In this document: one piece after another, positions 26,229-35,342 of the stretch | Layout of the letters: every line of letters starts with the position of its first letter | Numbering within the stretch: the first letter of the stretch is position 1 | DNA from: an uncultured Erysipelotrichaceae bacterium | GTDB lineage: Bacteria > Bacillota_I > Bacilli_A > RFN20 > CAG-826 | NCBI GenBank assembly: GCA_900317165.1 | Contig: ONFU01000002.1 | Coordinates: forward strand, 1 to 49,567 | DNA length: 49,567 bases | Direction: 5' to 3' | Notes under the pieces: generated by a model | The model's input: the letters and a program-made list of their open reading frames with translations, nothing else | Database searches by the model: none | Told to the model about the DNA's origin: nothing | Position numbers and translations under genes: made by a program

Positions 26229-27217
26229 AGCAAGGAGTATACGCCTGTTAAAGGTTTAGAAAAATCCGTTAAAAGAAACTTTTGCAGATCTTCTGCAAAT
26301 TCATTAGATAAATCGCTTAATCTTCCTTGACCATAAATATATGGGTTTATGTAACGCAATTTCGATTTTATCTTATAGGCAGAAGGCGAGTTTTCTTCTT
26401 TGACCTCTTTTAGGGATTTATAGCGATTCCAGAAATTCTTCCCGCGATCTGATGAAACTAGTTTAGCGATTAATTCCTTTTCCGTTTTCATTAAGTCTTC
26501 TGGCAAAATAAGCTTTTCTGATATAGCCGTCTTTAAGGTCAAGGCCAAATCTTCCATGGCGTAACGATCTTCGTTTGATACATACACCTCGGACGTTTTC
26601 AGGGATAAAAGACCAAAACTTAAGGCCTCCTGCAGATGATTGAACATAATTTCATTTTCGCCGAATTCGTTTTCGCCAACCATCAAATCTTGATACATGG
26701 TCTTGATGGTTTTCAAATCGGCAAAGCCAAAATAAAGTATGTTCCTTAATGTATATTCAAGACGGTCCGCGGAAAGGTGCGGGGAGGGATTATCGCAAAG
26801 AGGATAAAGGGAATAATCGATAATCGAATTAAGATTCACGTTGTCTTCAGCAAGGTAACCAATTAATTCTTCGGAACCTTTGAGTAAAGAAGCGGTTAAA
26901 TCTTCCGTCGATATCTGTTTTTCATAATCCCCATTAAGAAAATCGATGGAATGGGCAAAACAATGAGTGGCAATGTCGTGAAATAGCCCCGATAACACGG
27001 CCTCTTTTGACCCTCCGAAATGGTTAACTATCAAAGCCACCCCCAAGGAGTGGTGATAACGTGTGCTTTTAGGAAGACGGGCAAAGAAAGGAATGGATGT
27101 GTATTCCACTCCGCAATTCATTCCAACCCCATCAAGTCTTTTGAGGATTTGAAGGTTTAGGTATTTAGCAAATCCGTTCTCCAATGGTTCGCCATAGATT
27201 TTTAGAAGGTTATCCAT
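26225..27217 (-). CDS. HD-domain phosphohydrolase, SAMHD1/dGTPase-like
   Basis: 330 aa. RYHHSLGVALI (His near 54-55), GLFHDIATHCFAHS (His80-Asp81) and a later Asp in LSADRLEYTLRN form the H...HD...D metal site of HD enzymes. The spacing and the R-x-H-S-L-G-V motif resemble the SAMHD1/YedJ-like deoxynucleotidase branch. It is first in an operon with HAD and P-type ATPase genes. The ATG has no SD, while GATAAT (27224-27229, minus strand) lies exactly six bases upstream, so the transcript likely begins at the A of the ATG. Confidence 0.75.
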   Translation of the reverse strand: MDNLLKIYGEPLENGFAKYLNLQILKRLDGVGMNCGVEYTSIPFFARLPKSTRYHHSLGVALIVNHFGGSKEAVLSGLFHDIATHCFAHSIDFLNGDYEKQISTEDLTASLLKGSEELIGYLAEDNVNLNSIIDYSLYPLCDNPSPHLSADRLEYTLRNILYFGFADLKTIKTMYQDLMVGENEFGENEIMFNHLQEALSFGLLSLKTSEVYVSNEDRYAMEDLALTLKTAISEKLILPEDLMKTEKELIAKLVSSDRGKNFWNRYKSLKEVKEENSPSAYKIKSKLRYINPYIYGQGRLSDLSNEFAEDLQKFLLTDFSKPLTGVYSLL

Positions 27218-27223
27218 GTTTTA

Positions 27224-27229
27224 ATTATC
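27224..27229 (-). promoter_or_regulatory. -10 box placed for a leaderless start (HD-domain gene)
   Basis: GATAAT followed by TAAAAC and then ATG. With usual -10 geometry the first transcribed base would be at or next to the A of the start codon. The -35 is poor (TTACGA at 18 bases). Confidence 0.45.
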
Positions 27230-27249
27230 CCATAATCCTCATGATCTTC

Positions 27250-27426
27250 GTAATGTTTTATGGACGGTAAAAACACCTACCGTTTTATCACATATAGGGC
27301 AAAACGGTAGTATTTTTCGTTAAATCGCAGAGAAGTAGGAAAGCAATCGTTTTTTGTTCAAATAAGCATAAATTTCCATTTTTTCGGCATAATCCTTTGA
27401 TTTGCATCGATAATTGAAAAAGCAAA
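27250..27426. other. A+T-rich divergent intergenic region with nested hairpins
   Basis: The 309-base gap between the divergent HD and plsC genes has no supportable ORF. It contains CTACCGTTTT (about 27278-27287) pairing with AAAACGGTAG (27302-27311), followed by TATTTTT, a terminator-like structure on the plus strand that also has a T-run on the minus strand. The same CTACCG arm can instead pair with an upstream ACGGTA, giving two mutually exclusive stems. Beyond 27312 I see only A+T-rich sequence and a GCGTTTAAACGC palindrome (27447-27458). Confidence 0.4.
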
Positions 27427-27491
27427 GGACCCATGTATGGTTTTTCGCGTTTAAACGCCCTAAAAAAACTCTTGAATGGAGAAATTTGCAG

Positions 27492-27520
27492 TTTGCAATT
27501 CAATTCCGCGCGCCTACAAT
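27492..27520 (+). promoter_or_regulatory. Promoter of plsC, leaderless geometry
   Basis: TTTGCA at 27492-27497 with a 17-base spacer (or TTGCAA with 16) and TACAAT at 27515-27520, which ends exactly six bases before the ATG at 27527. Confidence 0.6.
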
Positions 27521-27526
27521 ACAGTC

Positions 27527-28363
27527 ATGCGTACCGTAACCGTAACCTTAATTCTTGCTCTTGCCGGGGATGCAGGACTCACCTATTGGATTTATGCTTC
27601 CGGCGTTTCGCCGTGGTTCTGCCTTTTGGGCATAATCATGTGGCTTCCGCTTTTTATTCTTCTTTTTGGGGTCTGGGTTATCATCCTCATTCTTTGGGGC
27701 CTTTTCCTTGATAAGAAGAAGGCGACTGAAAAGCCAAATCATTTCTACTATGGCGTCATTCGTCAAACCTTGAAATGGTTCTTCCTCCTAATCCGCGTCA
27801 AAGTGCATGTCAGGGGCAAGCCTCTTCCAAAAGAACCCTATTTTATGGTTATGAATCATAGGTCAAACTTCGATCACATGGCTCTTATTGCCGGAATGAA
27901 GAAGATGATCATCTGTGTTACCAAACCAGAAAACCTTGATTTCCCGATCGCCGGTCCTTTCATCCATCATGCAGGCTTCATTCCCATTAACCGCGAAAAC
28001 ATGAACGAAGGTATCGAGGCCATCCATAAAGCCTCTTCCTACCTTGAAAAGGGTTTATGCAATATCAACATTTGTCCGGAAGGAACCAGAAACAAAACCG
28101 AAGAGCTTTTACTTCCATTTAAGCCAGGTTCATTCCATATTGGCACGGACGTTAAAGCCCCGGTTGTTGTTTGCTGCGTAAAGAATGCTGATAAGGTCCA
28201 CAAGAATTTCATCCGCCGCAAGACTCACATTTATCTCGATATCCTCGCCGTAATCGAGCCGAGCGAATACGAAGAAATGGGCTTAGCAAAGCTAGTTTCC
28301 TATTCCGAGGGACTTATCCGTCGCGACTTGGAAGAGGGCGATCTTCTTCTTTCGGTTGATTAA
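27527..28363 (+). CDS. plsC: 1-acyl-sn-glycerol-3-phosphate acyltransferase
   Basis: 278 aa. Makes phosphatidate by acylating position 2 of lysophosphatidate at the membrane. Two N-terminal TM helices (about 5-27 and 31-62), acyltransferase block I NHRSNFDH (about 110-117), block II/III FIPINRE, and block III ICPEGTRN (about 182-189). Open reading extends upstream to 27476, but the promoter elements occupy that stretch, so the ATG at 27527 is preferred; it has no SD. Monocistronic. Confidence 0.88.
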   Translation: MRTVTVTLILALAGDAGLTYWIYASGVSPWFCLLGIIMWLPLFILLFGVWVIILILWGLFLDKKKATEKPNHFYYGVIRQTLKWFFLLIRVKVHVRGKPLPKEPYFMVMNHRSNFDHMALIAGMKKMIICVTKPENLDFPIAGPFIHHAGFIPINRENMNEGIEAIHKASSYLEKGLCNINICPEGTRNKTEELLLPFKPGSFHIGTDVKAPVVVCCVKNADKVHKNFIRRKTHIYLDILAVIEPSEYEEMGLAKLVSYSEGLIRRDLEEGDLLLSVD

Positions 28364-28375
28364 TCCTGTAAGCGT

Positions 28376-28396
28376 TTTCTTTGGATAACAAAGAAA
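28376..28396. repeat. Perfect inverted repeat downstream of plsC
   Basis: TTTCTTTG-GATAA-CAAAGAAA, 8-bp arms, without a following T-run. A second pair, GGAATGC (about 28400-28406) and GCATTCC (about 28449-28455), brackets the ABC promoter. These may be operators for the ABC cluster. Confidence 0.4.
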
Positions 28397-28413
28397 TATG
28401 GAATGCTTTTCTA

Positions 28414-28442
28414 TTGTAAAAAGTTCTTTTAGGCTGGAAAAT
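28414..28442 (+). promoter_or_regulatory. Candidate promoter of the ABC transporter cluster
   Basis: TTGTAA at 28414-28419, 17-base spacer, GAAAAT at 28437-28442. A second -10-like TAGAAT lies at about 28463, only four bases before the ATG. Confidence 0.4.
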
Positions 28443-28472
28443 TAACGGGCATTCCAAAGGAATAGAATCGAA

Positions 28473-31304
28473 ATGCTGAGATTAGACAAAATCAAAAAAG
28501 TCTACAAAACCTCCGATATGGAGGTCGTTGCCTTAAAAGGGGTCAGCCTTTCGTTTAGAAAAAGCGAATTCGTTTCTATCCTCGGTCCCTCCGGCTGTGG
28601 CAAGACAACTCTTTTGAATGTCATTGGAGGTCTCGACCATTATGACGGAGGAGACCTTTATATCCTTGGGCGTTCCACCAAGGAATTCAAGGACCATGAC
28701 TGGGACGTTTACCGTAACCACCGCATTGGTTTTGTTTTCCAATCCTACAATTTGATTCCTCAATCTAACGTCCAACAAAACGTCGAACTTGGATTAACAA
28801 TCGCCGGTCTAACCAAAAAGGAAAGGGAAGCCAAAGCCCAAAAAGCTTTGGATCTTGTTGGTCTAAAAGGCTTATACCGTAAATATCCAAATCAACTTTC
28901 TGGTGGACAATGCCAACGCGTCGCGATCGCTCGCGCGATTGTTAACGATCCAGATATAATCCTCGCCGATGAACCTACTGGTGCCCTTGATTCCGTTACC
29001 TCCATCCAGGTCATGGACATATTGAAGGCGATTTCCAAAGACCGCCTCGTAATCATGGTCACCCATAACCCTGATTTAGCAGAAAAATATTCGACCCGTA
29101 TCATCAATTTGCTTGATGGAGAAGTAGTTGGCGACTCAATGCCTTATTCCGACGAAGAGGAGAAAAAAGAGGCCGTTCTTACCGAAGGCGAAAGCCAAAC
29201 CAAGTCCAACCTTTCGCGTTCCGTCGAAGAAGAAAAAGCCAAAATGAGCTGGTTTACCGCCTTCGCTTTATCTGCTAGAAACCTTTACGTCAAAGCCAAA
29301 AGAACCGTCATGACGGTTATCGCCTCTTCAATCGGCATTGTCGGCGTTTCCGCCGTCATCGCCGTTTCCAGTGGGGTTACCAATTACATCGCTTCCGTCC
29401 AAGACGATATGCTTTCTGGCAACCCTATTACCGTATCTAGATCCTCCCTTAGCATAGCTAACCTTGCCGCGGCCACCTCCAATTTTGGAAGCACGGTCAA
29501 TACGGTCGCTTCGAATATCAAAGACGGTTATATCGACGTCAATTCGATGATTGAGCAATTGGTCAATGCAACCGATGGCCTCGGGGCTTCCTTATCGACG
29601 AACGAAATCACGGAAGAATACGTTCGCTTCATCGATGCGATGCCAAAGGAATATTACGCCGCGATCAAAAAGTCCTACGGAATCGATCCGTTGAACAATC
29701 TTTATACGGATGATCACCTTGTTTGGGATGATGGAAATGATGTGGAAGTTCGCCGTTCTATCGCCGCTTTTGTCAATTATGCCGTCGCGATTATCTCCCA
29801 AACGGATTATGCGACTTTCGCAGATCAAATTCCCGCATTTACCGATATCATCGGTCAATCTGTCGATGATGAGAAATACGTTTTGTCCCAATACGATATC
29901 GTCGAAGGCAAGTTCGCGAGCGGAGAAAACGAATTGATGATCGTTCTCGATCACAATAACCGCGTCAGCGACTTGATGCTTACGATGCTTGGTTATTATG
30001 GCCAAAGCGACCTCATGAATTACATCTATTATTACGGGTATGACGATAACGATCCAATTAAGGTTGCTTATTTCACCGAAGAAAGACAGCAGGCTTTCAA
30101 AGATATGCAACGCGTGTCAATCGAAAAACTGATGTCCAAGAAATTCCGTTATTATCCAAACGATGTCATTTTCTCTCCGACCACCAAACAAATGAGCGTC
30201 AACGGAACGATGACCCCCTACGACACTTTCAATTACGCGTACGAAGAAGACCCAAATTGGATGACCGAAAACAAGGGCATGGAACTCAACGTTGTTGGTA
30301 TCCTCAAACCAAAAGAAGGGGTGCGTTATGGCTGTTTGGACTCTGGCCTATATTACACGCCTGCCTTCACTAGACGCTTTATCGCGGATAACAAAGCCAG
30401 CGAAATAGTCCAACATATAAACCTAGTCGGTTCGATTTCCTCTACCGTCACCACAAGCCGTGATGCCATAACTGGCGAGAAGATCGTAAACGAGATGTAT
30501 GTCACCTACCATTATGATTATTATTTCTTCCCAACTTCCGGGACTCCGACCGAACTTCCCAATCACGATGTTGCATATGCCCCTGTTGGAACTTCTCAAA
30601 TGGACATCACCAGCGCCTTAAGCGCTTGGTTTGCCATGGCTTCCGGAGGGTCGGGTTCAACCACGATGACCGCTACCATGACCAAAAATTCGGTAGGTGG
30701 GTCCTCTATTCCTTCCAAAATCTCGATTTACCCAAATTCATTCGACACCAAATATCATGTAACGGATTATCTTGATGTTTGGAACAGCAAGGAGGACATC
30801 GAATTGGAAGACGGCTATTATATAGCCGCGGTCGATAGAGTCGATATCAACTATAATGATAACCTTCAACTGATTATCACGATAATCAACAACATTATTC
30901 AGATAATCACGATTGCTCTTGTCGCCTTCACTAGTTTAAGCCTTGTTGTTTCCACTGTAATGATCGGAATCATTACCTATGTCTCTGTCATGGAAAGGGT
31001 CAAGGAGATCGGTGTCATTAGGTCACTTGGCGGAAGGAAGAGGGACGTGTCGCATTTATTCAATGCCGAGACGTTAATTATCGGAGGCTTATCAGGCTTG
31101 TTCGGGATCCTCGTAACATATGTGTTGCAAATCATCGTCAACATCATCATCCACGCCAATTTCGGCTTAACGATTATGGCCCTTCCGATTTATGTTGCCG
31201 CGATCGTTATCCTTATCTCGATTGTCTTAACGAGCATCGCGGGCATCATGCCGGCTTCTAGCGCCGCTAGAAAAGACCCGGTCACCGCTTTAAGAACTGA
31301 GTAA
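28473..31304 (+). CDS. MacB-like ABC transporter, fused ATPase and FtsX-type permease
   Basis: 943 aa. ATPase domain 1-230 with Walker A GPSGCGKTT (about 38-46), signature LSGGQCQRVAIARAI (about 143-157) and Walker B IILADEPTGALD (about 162-173), of the LolD/MacB subfamily. A charged linker leads to TM1 (about 278-300), a large extracytoplasmic domain (about 300-800) and three C-terminal TM helices (about 805-935) with the FtsX motif VMERVKEIGVIRSLGGRKRD. These mechanotransmission transporters do not carry solute through the membrane but act on lipoproteins, peptides or the envelope. AAAGG lies about 12 bases before the ATG. It heads a co-directional run with a membrane protein and a second ABC pair. 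Confidence 0.9.
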   Translation: MLRLDKIKKVYKTSDMEVVALKGVSLSFRKSEFVSILGPSGCGKTTLLNVIGGLDHYDGGDLYILGRSTKEFKDHDWDVYRNHRIGFVFQSYNLIPQSNVQQNVELGLTIAGLTKKEREAKAQKALDLVGLKGLYRKYPNQLSGGQCQRVAIARAIVNDPDIILADEPTGALDSVTSIQVMDILKAISKDRLVIMVTHNPDLAEKYSTRIINLLDGEVVGDSMPYSDEEEKKEAVLTEGESQTKSNLSRSVEEEKAKMSWFTAFALSARNLYVKAKRTVMTVIASSIGIVGVSAVIAVSSGVTNYIASVQDDMLSGNPITVSRSSLSIANLAAATSNFGSTVNTVASNIKDGYIDVNSMIEQLVNATDGLGASLSTNEITEEYVRFIDAMPKEYYAAIKKSYGIDPLNNLYTDDHLVWDDGNDVEVRRSIAAFVNYAVAIISQTDYATFADQIPAFTDIIGQSVDDEKYVLSQYDIVEGKFASGENELMIVLDHNNRVSDLMLTMLGYYGQSDLMNYIYYYGYDDNDPIKVAYFTEERQQAFKDMQRVSIEKLMSKKFRYYPNDVIFSPTTKQMSVNGTMTPYDTFNYAYEEDPNWMTENKGMELNVVGILKPKEGVRYGCLDSGLYYTPAFTRRFIADNKASEIVQHINLVGSISSTVTTSRDAITGEKIVNEMYVTYHYDYYFFPTSGTPTELPNHDVAYAPVGTSQMDITSALSAWFAMASGGSGSTTMTATMTKNSVGGSSIPSKISIYPNSFDTKYHVTDYLDVWNSKEDIELEDGYYIAAVDRVDINYNDNLQLIITIINNIIQIITIALVAFTSLSLVVSTVMIGIITYVSVMERVKEIGVIRSLGGRKRDVSHLFNAETLIIGGLSGLFGILVTYVLQIIVNIIIHANFGLTIMALPIYVAAIVILISIVLTSIAGIMPASSAARKDPVTALRTE

Positions 31305-31312
31305 AGACCATT

Positions 31313-31990
31313 ATGAAACGCGATAACGAAAATACATTTGTATTTGATGAGGCAAAATACGATGAAGCGCTGAAAAAGCAGGCTCATTTTATGTTCCTTG
31401 GCTTTGCCATTTTCGACGTTGTTCATATCCTTATTGGCATTTATTTCTTCGTCTTCATTCTTTTAAACGAGCGGACAAATCTTTTGGGTATCGCCGAGGC
31501 CGCGTTGGAAGTAGTCGTTTCAATCACCCTTATCGCTTTCGTTAAGGCGATTGGGGATAAGCAAAATAACTCTGCCACGAATAGGTTATATATCTACGCT
31601 TGGCTTTTGGCTTCCGTTTCCTTGCTGGTCCCTTCCCTATGTGGGGCGATTTCTTATTTCCATAGAGACGTAACTCCATCTTTGTATGTCGATATAGTCA
31701 TCCTTGCATTTGAGGGGGTCATGTATTCGTTTTTCTTTGCTTCCCTCTTCCTTTCCAACCATCAGACCGTTTGGAAGATCCTTCTTTATTTAGGAATGTT
31801 GGCCTTTGGTTTAAGTGGAATTCTCGAAAACGTTAACCTCTTTGTTGAAAGCGCCTTTTCCAACCAAGGGCATGGATTGATTAACGTATATTTGGAATTC
31901 ATTAAAAACCTCGTAACAGTCGTTCCCGCGGTATTTGGTCTTATCGGCTTCTACCGCGTCGATAAATTACAAAACGGACGTCTACTATAA
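31313..31990 (+). CDS. Membrane protein of unknown function in the ABC cluster
   Basis: 225 aa, about six TM helices (roughly 27-47, 56-75, 90-112, 123-145, 151-172 and 190-215) with an acidic/Lys N-terminal tail and no recognisable motif. It begins eight bases after the fused ABC gene and ends two bases before the next ATPase gene, so it belongs to the same operon. No clear SD, suggesting translation coupled to its neighbour. It could be an accessory subunit; function is unknown. Confidence 0.7.
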   Translation: MKRDNENTFVFDEAKYDEALKKQAHFMFLGFAIFDVVHILIGIYFFVFILLNERTNLLGIAEAALEVVVSITLIAFVKAIGDKQNNSATNRLYIYAWLLASVSLLVPSLCGAISYFHRDVTPSLYVDIVILAFEGVMYSFFFASLFLSNHQTVWKILLYLGMLAFGLSGILENVNLFVESAFSNQGHGLINVYLEFIKNLVTVVPAVFGLIGFYRVDKLQNGRLL

Positions 31991-31992
31991 AT

Positions 31993-32697
31993 ATGCCGAG
32001 AATCGAAGTTAAAAACCTTTCAAAAATCTATCATGAAGGCCAGGAGAACGAAGTTAGGGCCCTTGATGATGTCTCCTTCTCTTTGGAAGAAGGGGAGTTC
32101 GTCGTCATCTTAGGACCTTCTGGCGCGGGAAAGTCCACCCTTTTGAATGTTCTTGGGGGGATGGATAGCCCAAGTTATGGTTCTTATTTTCTTGGAGATA
32201 GGGATATCGCCAAATTGAAGGAGAAGGAGCTTTCGGTTTTTAGACGGACCGAGGTTGGCTTCGTTTTCCAGTTTTATAACCTCTTGCCTAATCTGACTTG
32301 CCTTGAAAACGTGGCCATCGCCGCTTCGCTGGTGAAGGAACCGTTTGAAGCAAGGGAAGTCGTTAAGGATGTGGGATTATCCAAACGAGAAGGGAATTAT
32401 CCATCTGAGCTTTCCGGAGGCGAACAGCAACGCACCGCGATCGCTAGGGCCATCGTGAAAAATCCGGGGCTTCTTCTTTGCGATGAGCCTACGGGTGCCC
32501 TTGATAGCAAAACCGGGGCCTCTGTCCTTGCTTTGCTTCGTGATATAGGAATCAAATACAAGAAAACGGTTATTATGGTTACCCATAATGCCAAAATCGC
32601 CGAAGTCGCCAACCACCTAATCCGCATCGCGGATGGAAAGATTGCCTACGATGGTTATGTGGAGAACCCAAAACCGATCGAGGAGATAGAGTGGTGA
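31993..32697 (+). CDS. ABC transporter ATPase, LolD/MacB type
   Basis: 234 aa. Walker A GPSGAGKST (about 40-48), Q-loop FVFQFYNLLPN, signature LSGGEQQRTAIARAI and Walker B LLLCDEPTGALD, with MVTHN as H-loop. It overlaps the start of the permease gene by seven or four bases, so the two form one transporter. Confidence 0.92.
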   Translation: MPRIEVKNLSKIYHEGQENEVRALDDVSFSLEEGEFVVILGPSGAGKSTLLNVLGGMDSPSYGSYFLGDRDIAKLKEKELSVFRRTEVGFVFQFYNLLPNLTCLENVAIAASLVKEPFEAREVVKDVGLSKREGNYPSELSGGEQQRTAIARAIVKNPGLLLCDEPTGALDSKTGASVLALLRDIGIKYKKTVIMVTHNAKIAEVANHLIRIADGKIAYDGYVENPKPIEEIEW

Positions 32698-35282
32698 AAA
32701 AGTCGACTGCCTATTTTCTTTTTAAACAAGGTATCAGGGAGATTTTCTCCTTGTGGAAGCAATTCATCGCGATAATCGCGATTGGGGCTATTGCCGTAAC
32801 TTTGTTCGTTGGTCTGCAAGCTAATGCCGATTCCTTAAGGAACAGGGTCGACGCGATGTATGCAATGGGGAATGTTGCCGATACCTATGTCACCGTCAAT
32901 CCGATGAAAGGAAACCAAGGCGATCTCACGGAAATCAAATCCATCGTCGATGGAAAAGGAGAAGCGGAAGGCCGATTCTATGCCTTTACAAAGCTAAATA
33001 CCTATAACGCTTACTGCGCGATTTCCCCAACTCTTCCGACCATTTCCAAAGCTTCGGAAATGAATTCTGGTCCTTCTCAAACCAATGAGGACTTTTTTAT
33101 AGTCGATAGCATATTAAGCAGCAGTAACGATGAGGCCGGTTTTGATGGAAGAGTCGCAATCGGCCAACCTGCCACGATTGAATTTGATCTATCGCCATAT
33201 GCGAAGAATGGACTAGTCGATAGCGATTTTATCGCGGAAGAAGATCTCATTCCTTTTTTAAAGGAAGGGGTTACCATCGATAAAACACCGGTCAAAACAT
33301 TGAAAATCAATCTAAGCATCCCCGTTACGGGATTGATGTCCCATCCAGAGAATGTCCTTAAGGCCTCTTATTCCGTTTCGGTGTATCTACTTTCCTCTTC
33401 AATGTTCGCGAAAGCCTTCGATGAATATCTTTCCTCCTATTTTACGGAAGAGGGAATCGATATCTTCTATGGTGCCCTTGCCCTATCCCCTATCGGGTGG
33501 GAAAGGGAAAGGCCGGCCCGTTTCCCGATTCCAGATCAGTTCCTTATCAAATATAACAACGGTTCATATGAAGAACCCGCGACTAAACAAATAAGGGAAT
33601 ATTTTGACAAAAAAACCGATGAAGATTCTAATCTTATTTCCATTCAGAATAATGAGGATACGAGCTTTGCCTCCGTTATGGAAACAGACGTCATCCAAGC
33701 AAGGCAATTGACCTTCGTCTTCCCCTTTGTTTTCTTTGCCGTTGCCATTTTGGTTATCCTCACGACCATGTCCCAACTCATCTTGAAAGAGAGGGTCCAA
33801 ATAGGAACTTTAAAGGCTTTGGGCTTTTCTTCATCCATGGTTCGAAGATATTATTCCGCGATTACCTTGGGGGTAACCGGAATCGGAATTCTCATAGGTG
33901 AAATCCTCGGCCCTCTTATCATTCCGATGATCATGGATAATAAATATTCGATTCTTTATAACTTGCCAAAAGGCGGTTACCTATTCCCCGTTCTTTCGGG
34001 GGTTTTGACGGCCGCAGTTTTCATGGGACTTGCCGCTTTGGTGACTTTCTTAACCTGCCGTAAAGAAGCATCGCTGCCTCCTTGCGAATCAATGAGGCCA
34101 AGTGTTCAAAAATATTCGAAAAAAACCGTTAGAAATGAAAAAATATCTAAAAATTGCACGGTTTTTTCTCTTTTAATGGCCATAAGAAATATCCTTCATA
34201 ACAAGGTTAAGTCGTTGATGGTAATCTTCGGTGTTATGGGATGCACGGCCTTGCTTTGCTGTGGCTTTGGAATTGACGATACTATTAACAAAGGACTCCA
34301 TACAGACCCCTTCATCCGCAATAGCGCAGACGTGACTTTGACTCTAACCGGAGAGGTCAATCGCGAAAAAATTGCGGAAGACTTAAAAAACCTTTGCCCA
34401 GATGAGCTTAAGGGAATAGAGGGATATACAAGAAGTAACACCGACGTCCTTTTTAATGACCATTCAGTTTCGACTTATTACCAGGTTATGGATTCTTATT
34501 ATTCCTTGGATGGAAATGAAGGAAAAACTAATTTCCCGGCCTATTGGGATAAGGATCAAGTATTGCTAACGAAGAAGATTGCGGATAGGTTAAACGTTCA
34601 TGTCGGAGACACCATCCGTTTCTCAATCGGGTCTATTTCTTTAGAAGCCAAAGTATTTTCCATTGACGATTTCTTCTATAGTAATGGAGTATTCATCCAC
34701 ACCTCTTCTTCACTGCTAAAGAACAACCCAATCGATTCCTTTGCTTCTTATTATGTAAACGTTAGGGAAGGTGTAGATCCTTCCTCCATAAAGGAAAACA
34801 TTTCCAGCAAGTTATCATATGTCGGAAGTATCGATACAAGCGAGGACTGGCTGATTAAACTTCAAGATGTCGTCTCCTCGATTTCCGCGATGACAATGGC
34901 GGTCAAGGTTTTCGCGATCCTTCTTGCTATCGTCGTCTTGGTTAACCTAGCTCTATTGAATTTCAAGGAAAGGGGGCGCGATATCGCCACCATGAAGGTC
35001 TTGGGCTTCTCGCGTATGGAGATAGCCTTATCGCTTTTCTTTGAAACGATGTTCCTAACTTCGGTTGGGGTTCTTTTGGGCTTGGCCTTAGGATTCCCCT
35101 TCCTTTATTTAGTTCTTTTCATAAACCAGGTCGAAGTCGTTTCTTTCCCGTATATGGTTGCTGTTTCCTCTTATTTCATTGCTTTCGCTTTGACTTTTGG
35201 GGTGGCCGCGATCATCAACCTCTATTTAGGCAGTAGAACCAACAAGATAAAGATGGTCGAAAGCCTCAAATCAGTCGAGTAG
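32691..35282 (+). CDS. FtsX-family ABC permease
   Basis: 863 aa with the duplicated permease plan: TM1 (about 18-40), extracytoplasmic domain, three TMs (about 340-460) with VQIGTLKALGFSSSMVRRYY, a second single TM (about 500-520), second extracytoplasmic domain, and three final TMs (about 745-850) with GRDIATMKVLGFSRMEI. Partner of the preceding ATPase. Start is one of two consecutive GTG codons (32691 or 32694) behind AGGAG at 32681-32685; both overlap the ATPase stop. The substrate is unknown; antibiotic-peptide sensing/resistance or envelope remodelling are typical for the family. Confidence 0.88.
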   Translation: MVKKSTAYFLFKQGIREIFSLWKQFIAIIAIGAIAVTLFVGLQANADSLRNRVDAMYAMGNVADTYVTVNPMKGNQGDLTEIKSIVDGKGEAEGRFYAFTKLNTYNAYCAISPTLPTISKASEMNSGPSQTNEDFFIVDSILSSSNDEAGFDGRVAIGQPATIEFDLSPYAKNGLVDSDFIAEEDLIPFLKEGVTIDKTPVKTLKINLSIPVTGLMSHPENVLKASYSVSVYLLSSSMFAKAFDEYLSSYFTEEGIDIFYGALALSPIGWERERPARFPIPDQFLIKYNNGSYEEPATKQIREYFDKKTDEDSNLISIQNNEDTSFASVMETDVIQARQLTFVFPFVFFAVAILVILTTMSQLILKERVQIGTLKALGFSSSMVRRYYSAITLGVTGIGILIGEILGPLIIPMIMDNKYSILYNLPKGGYLFPVLSGVLTAAVFMGLAALVTFLTCRKEASLPPCESMRPSVQKYSKKTVRNEKISKNCTVFSLLMAIRNILHNKVKSLMVIFGVMGCTALLCCGFGIDDTINKGLHTDPFIRNSADVTLTLTGEVNREKIAEDLKNLCPDELKGIEGYTRSNTDVLFNDHSVSTYYQVMDSYYSLDGNEGKTNFPAYWDKDQVLLTKKIADRLNVHVGDTIRFSIGSISLEAKVFSIDDFFYSNGVFIHTSSSLLKNNPIDSFASYYVNVREGVDPSSIKENISSKLSYVGSIDTSEDWLIKLQDVVSSISAMTMAVKVFAILLAIVVLVNLALLNFKERGRDIATMKVLGFSRMEIALSLFFETMFLTSVGVLLGLALGFPFLYLVLFINQVEVVSFPYMVAVSSYFIAFALTFGVAAIINLYLGSRTNKIKMVESLKSVE

Positions 35283-35290
35283 CATATTGA

Positions 35291-35318
35291 TAGACAAATA
35301 AAGGGTGCGCTGTAAAAT
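35291..35318 (+). promoter_or_regulatory. Promoter of the peptidase / uridine kinase / peroxidase operon
   Basis: TAGACA at 35291-35296, 16-base spacer, TAAAAT at 35313-35318; AAGGAGG at 35331-35337 follows as SD. Confidence 0.45.
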
Positions 35319-35342
35319 AAACCACTAGAAAAGGAGGAAACT

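Noticed and set aside
27433-27711. Small plus-strand frame overlapping the plsC start
   Set aside because: It covers the plsC promoter and the first TM helix in another frame and has no SD; the plsC frame carries the acyltransferase motifs.
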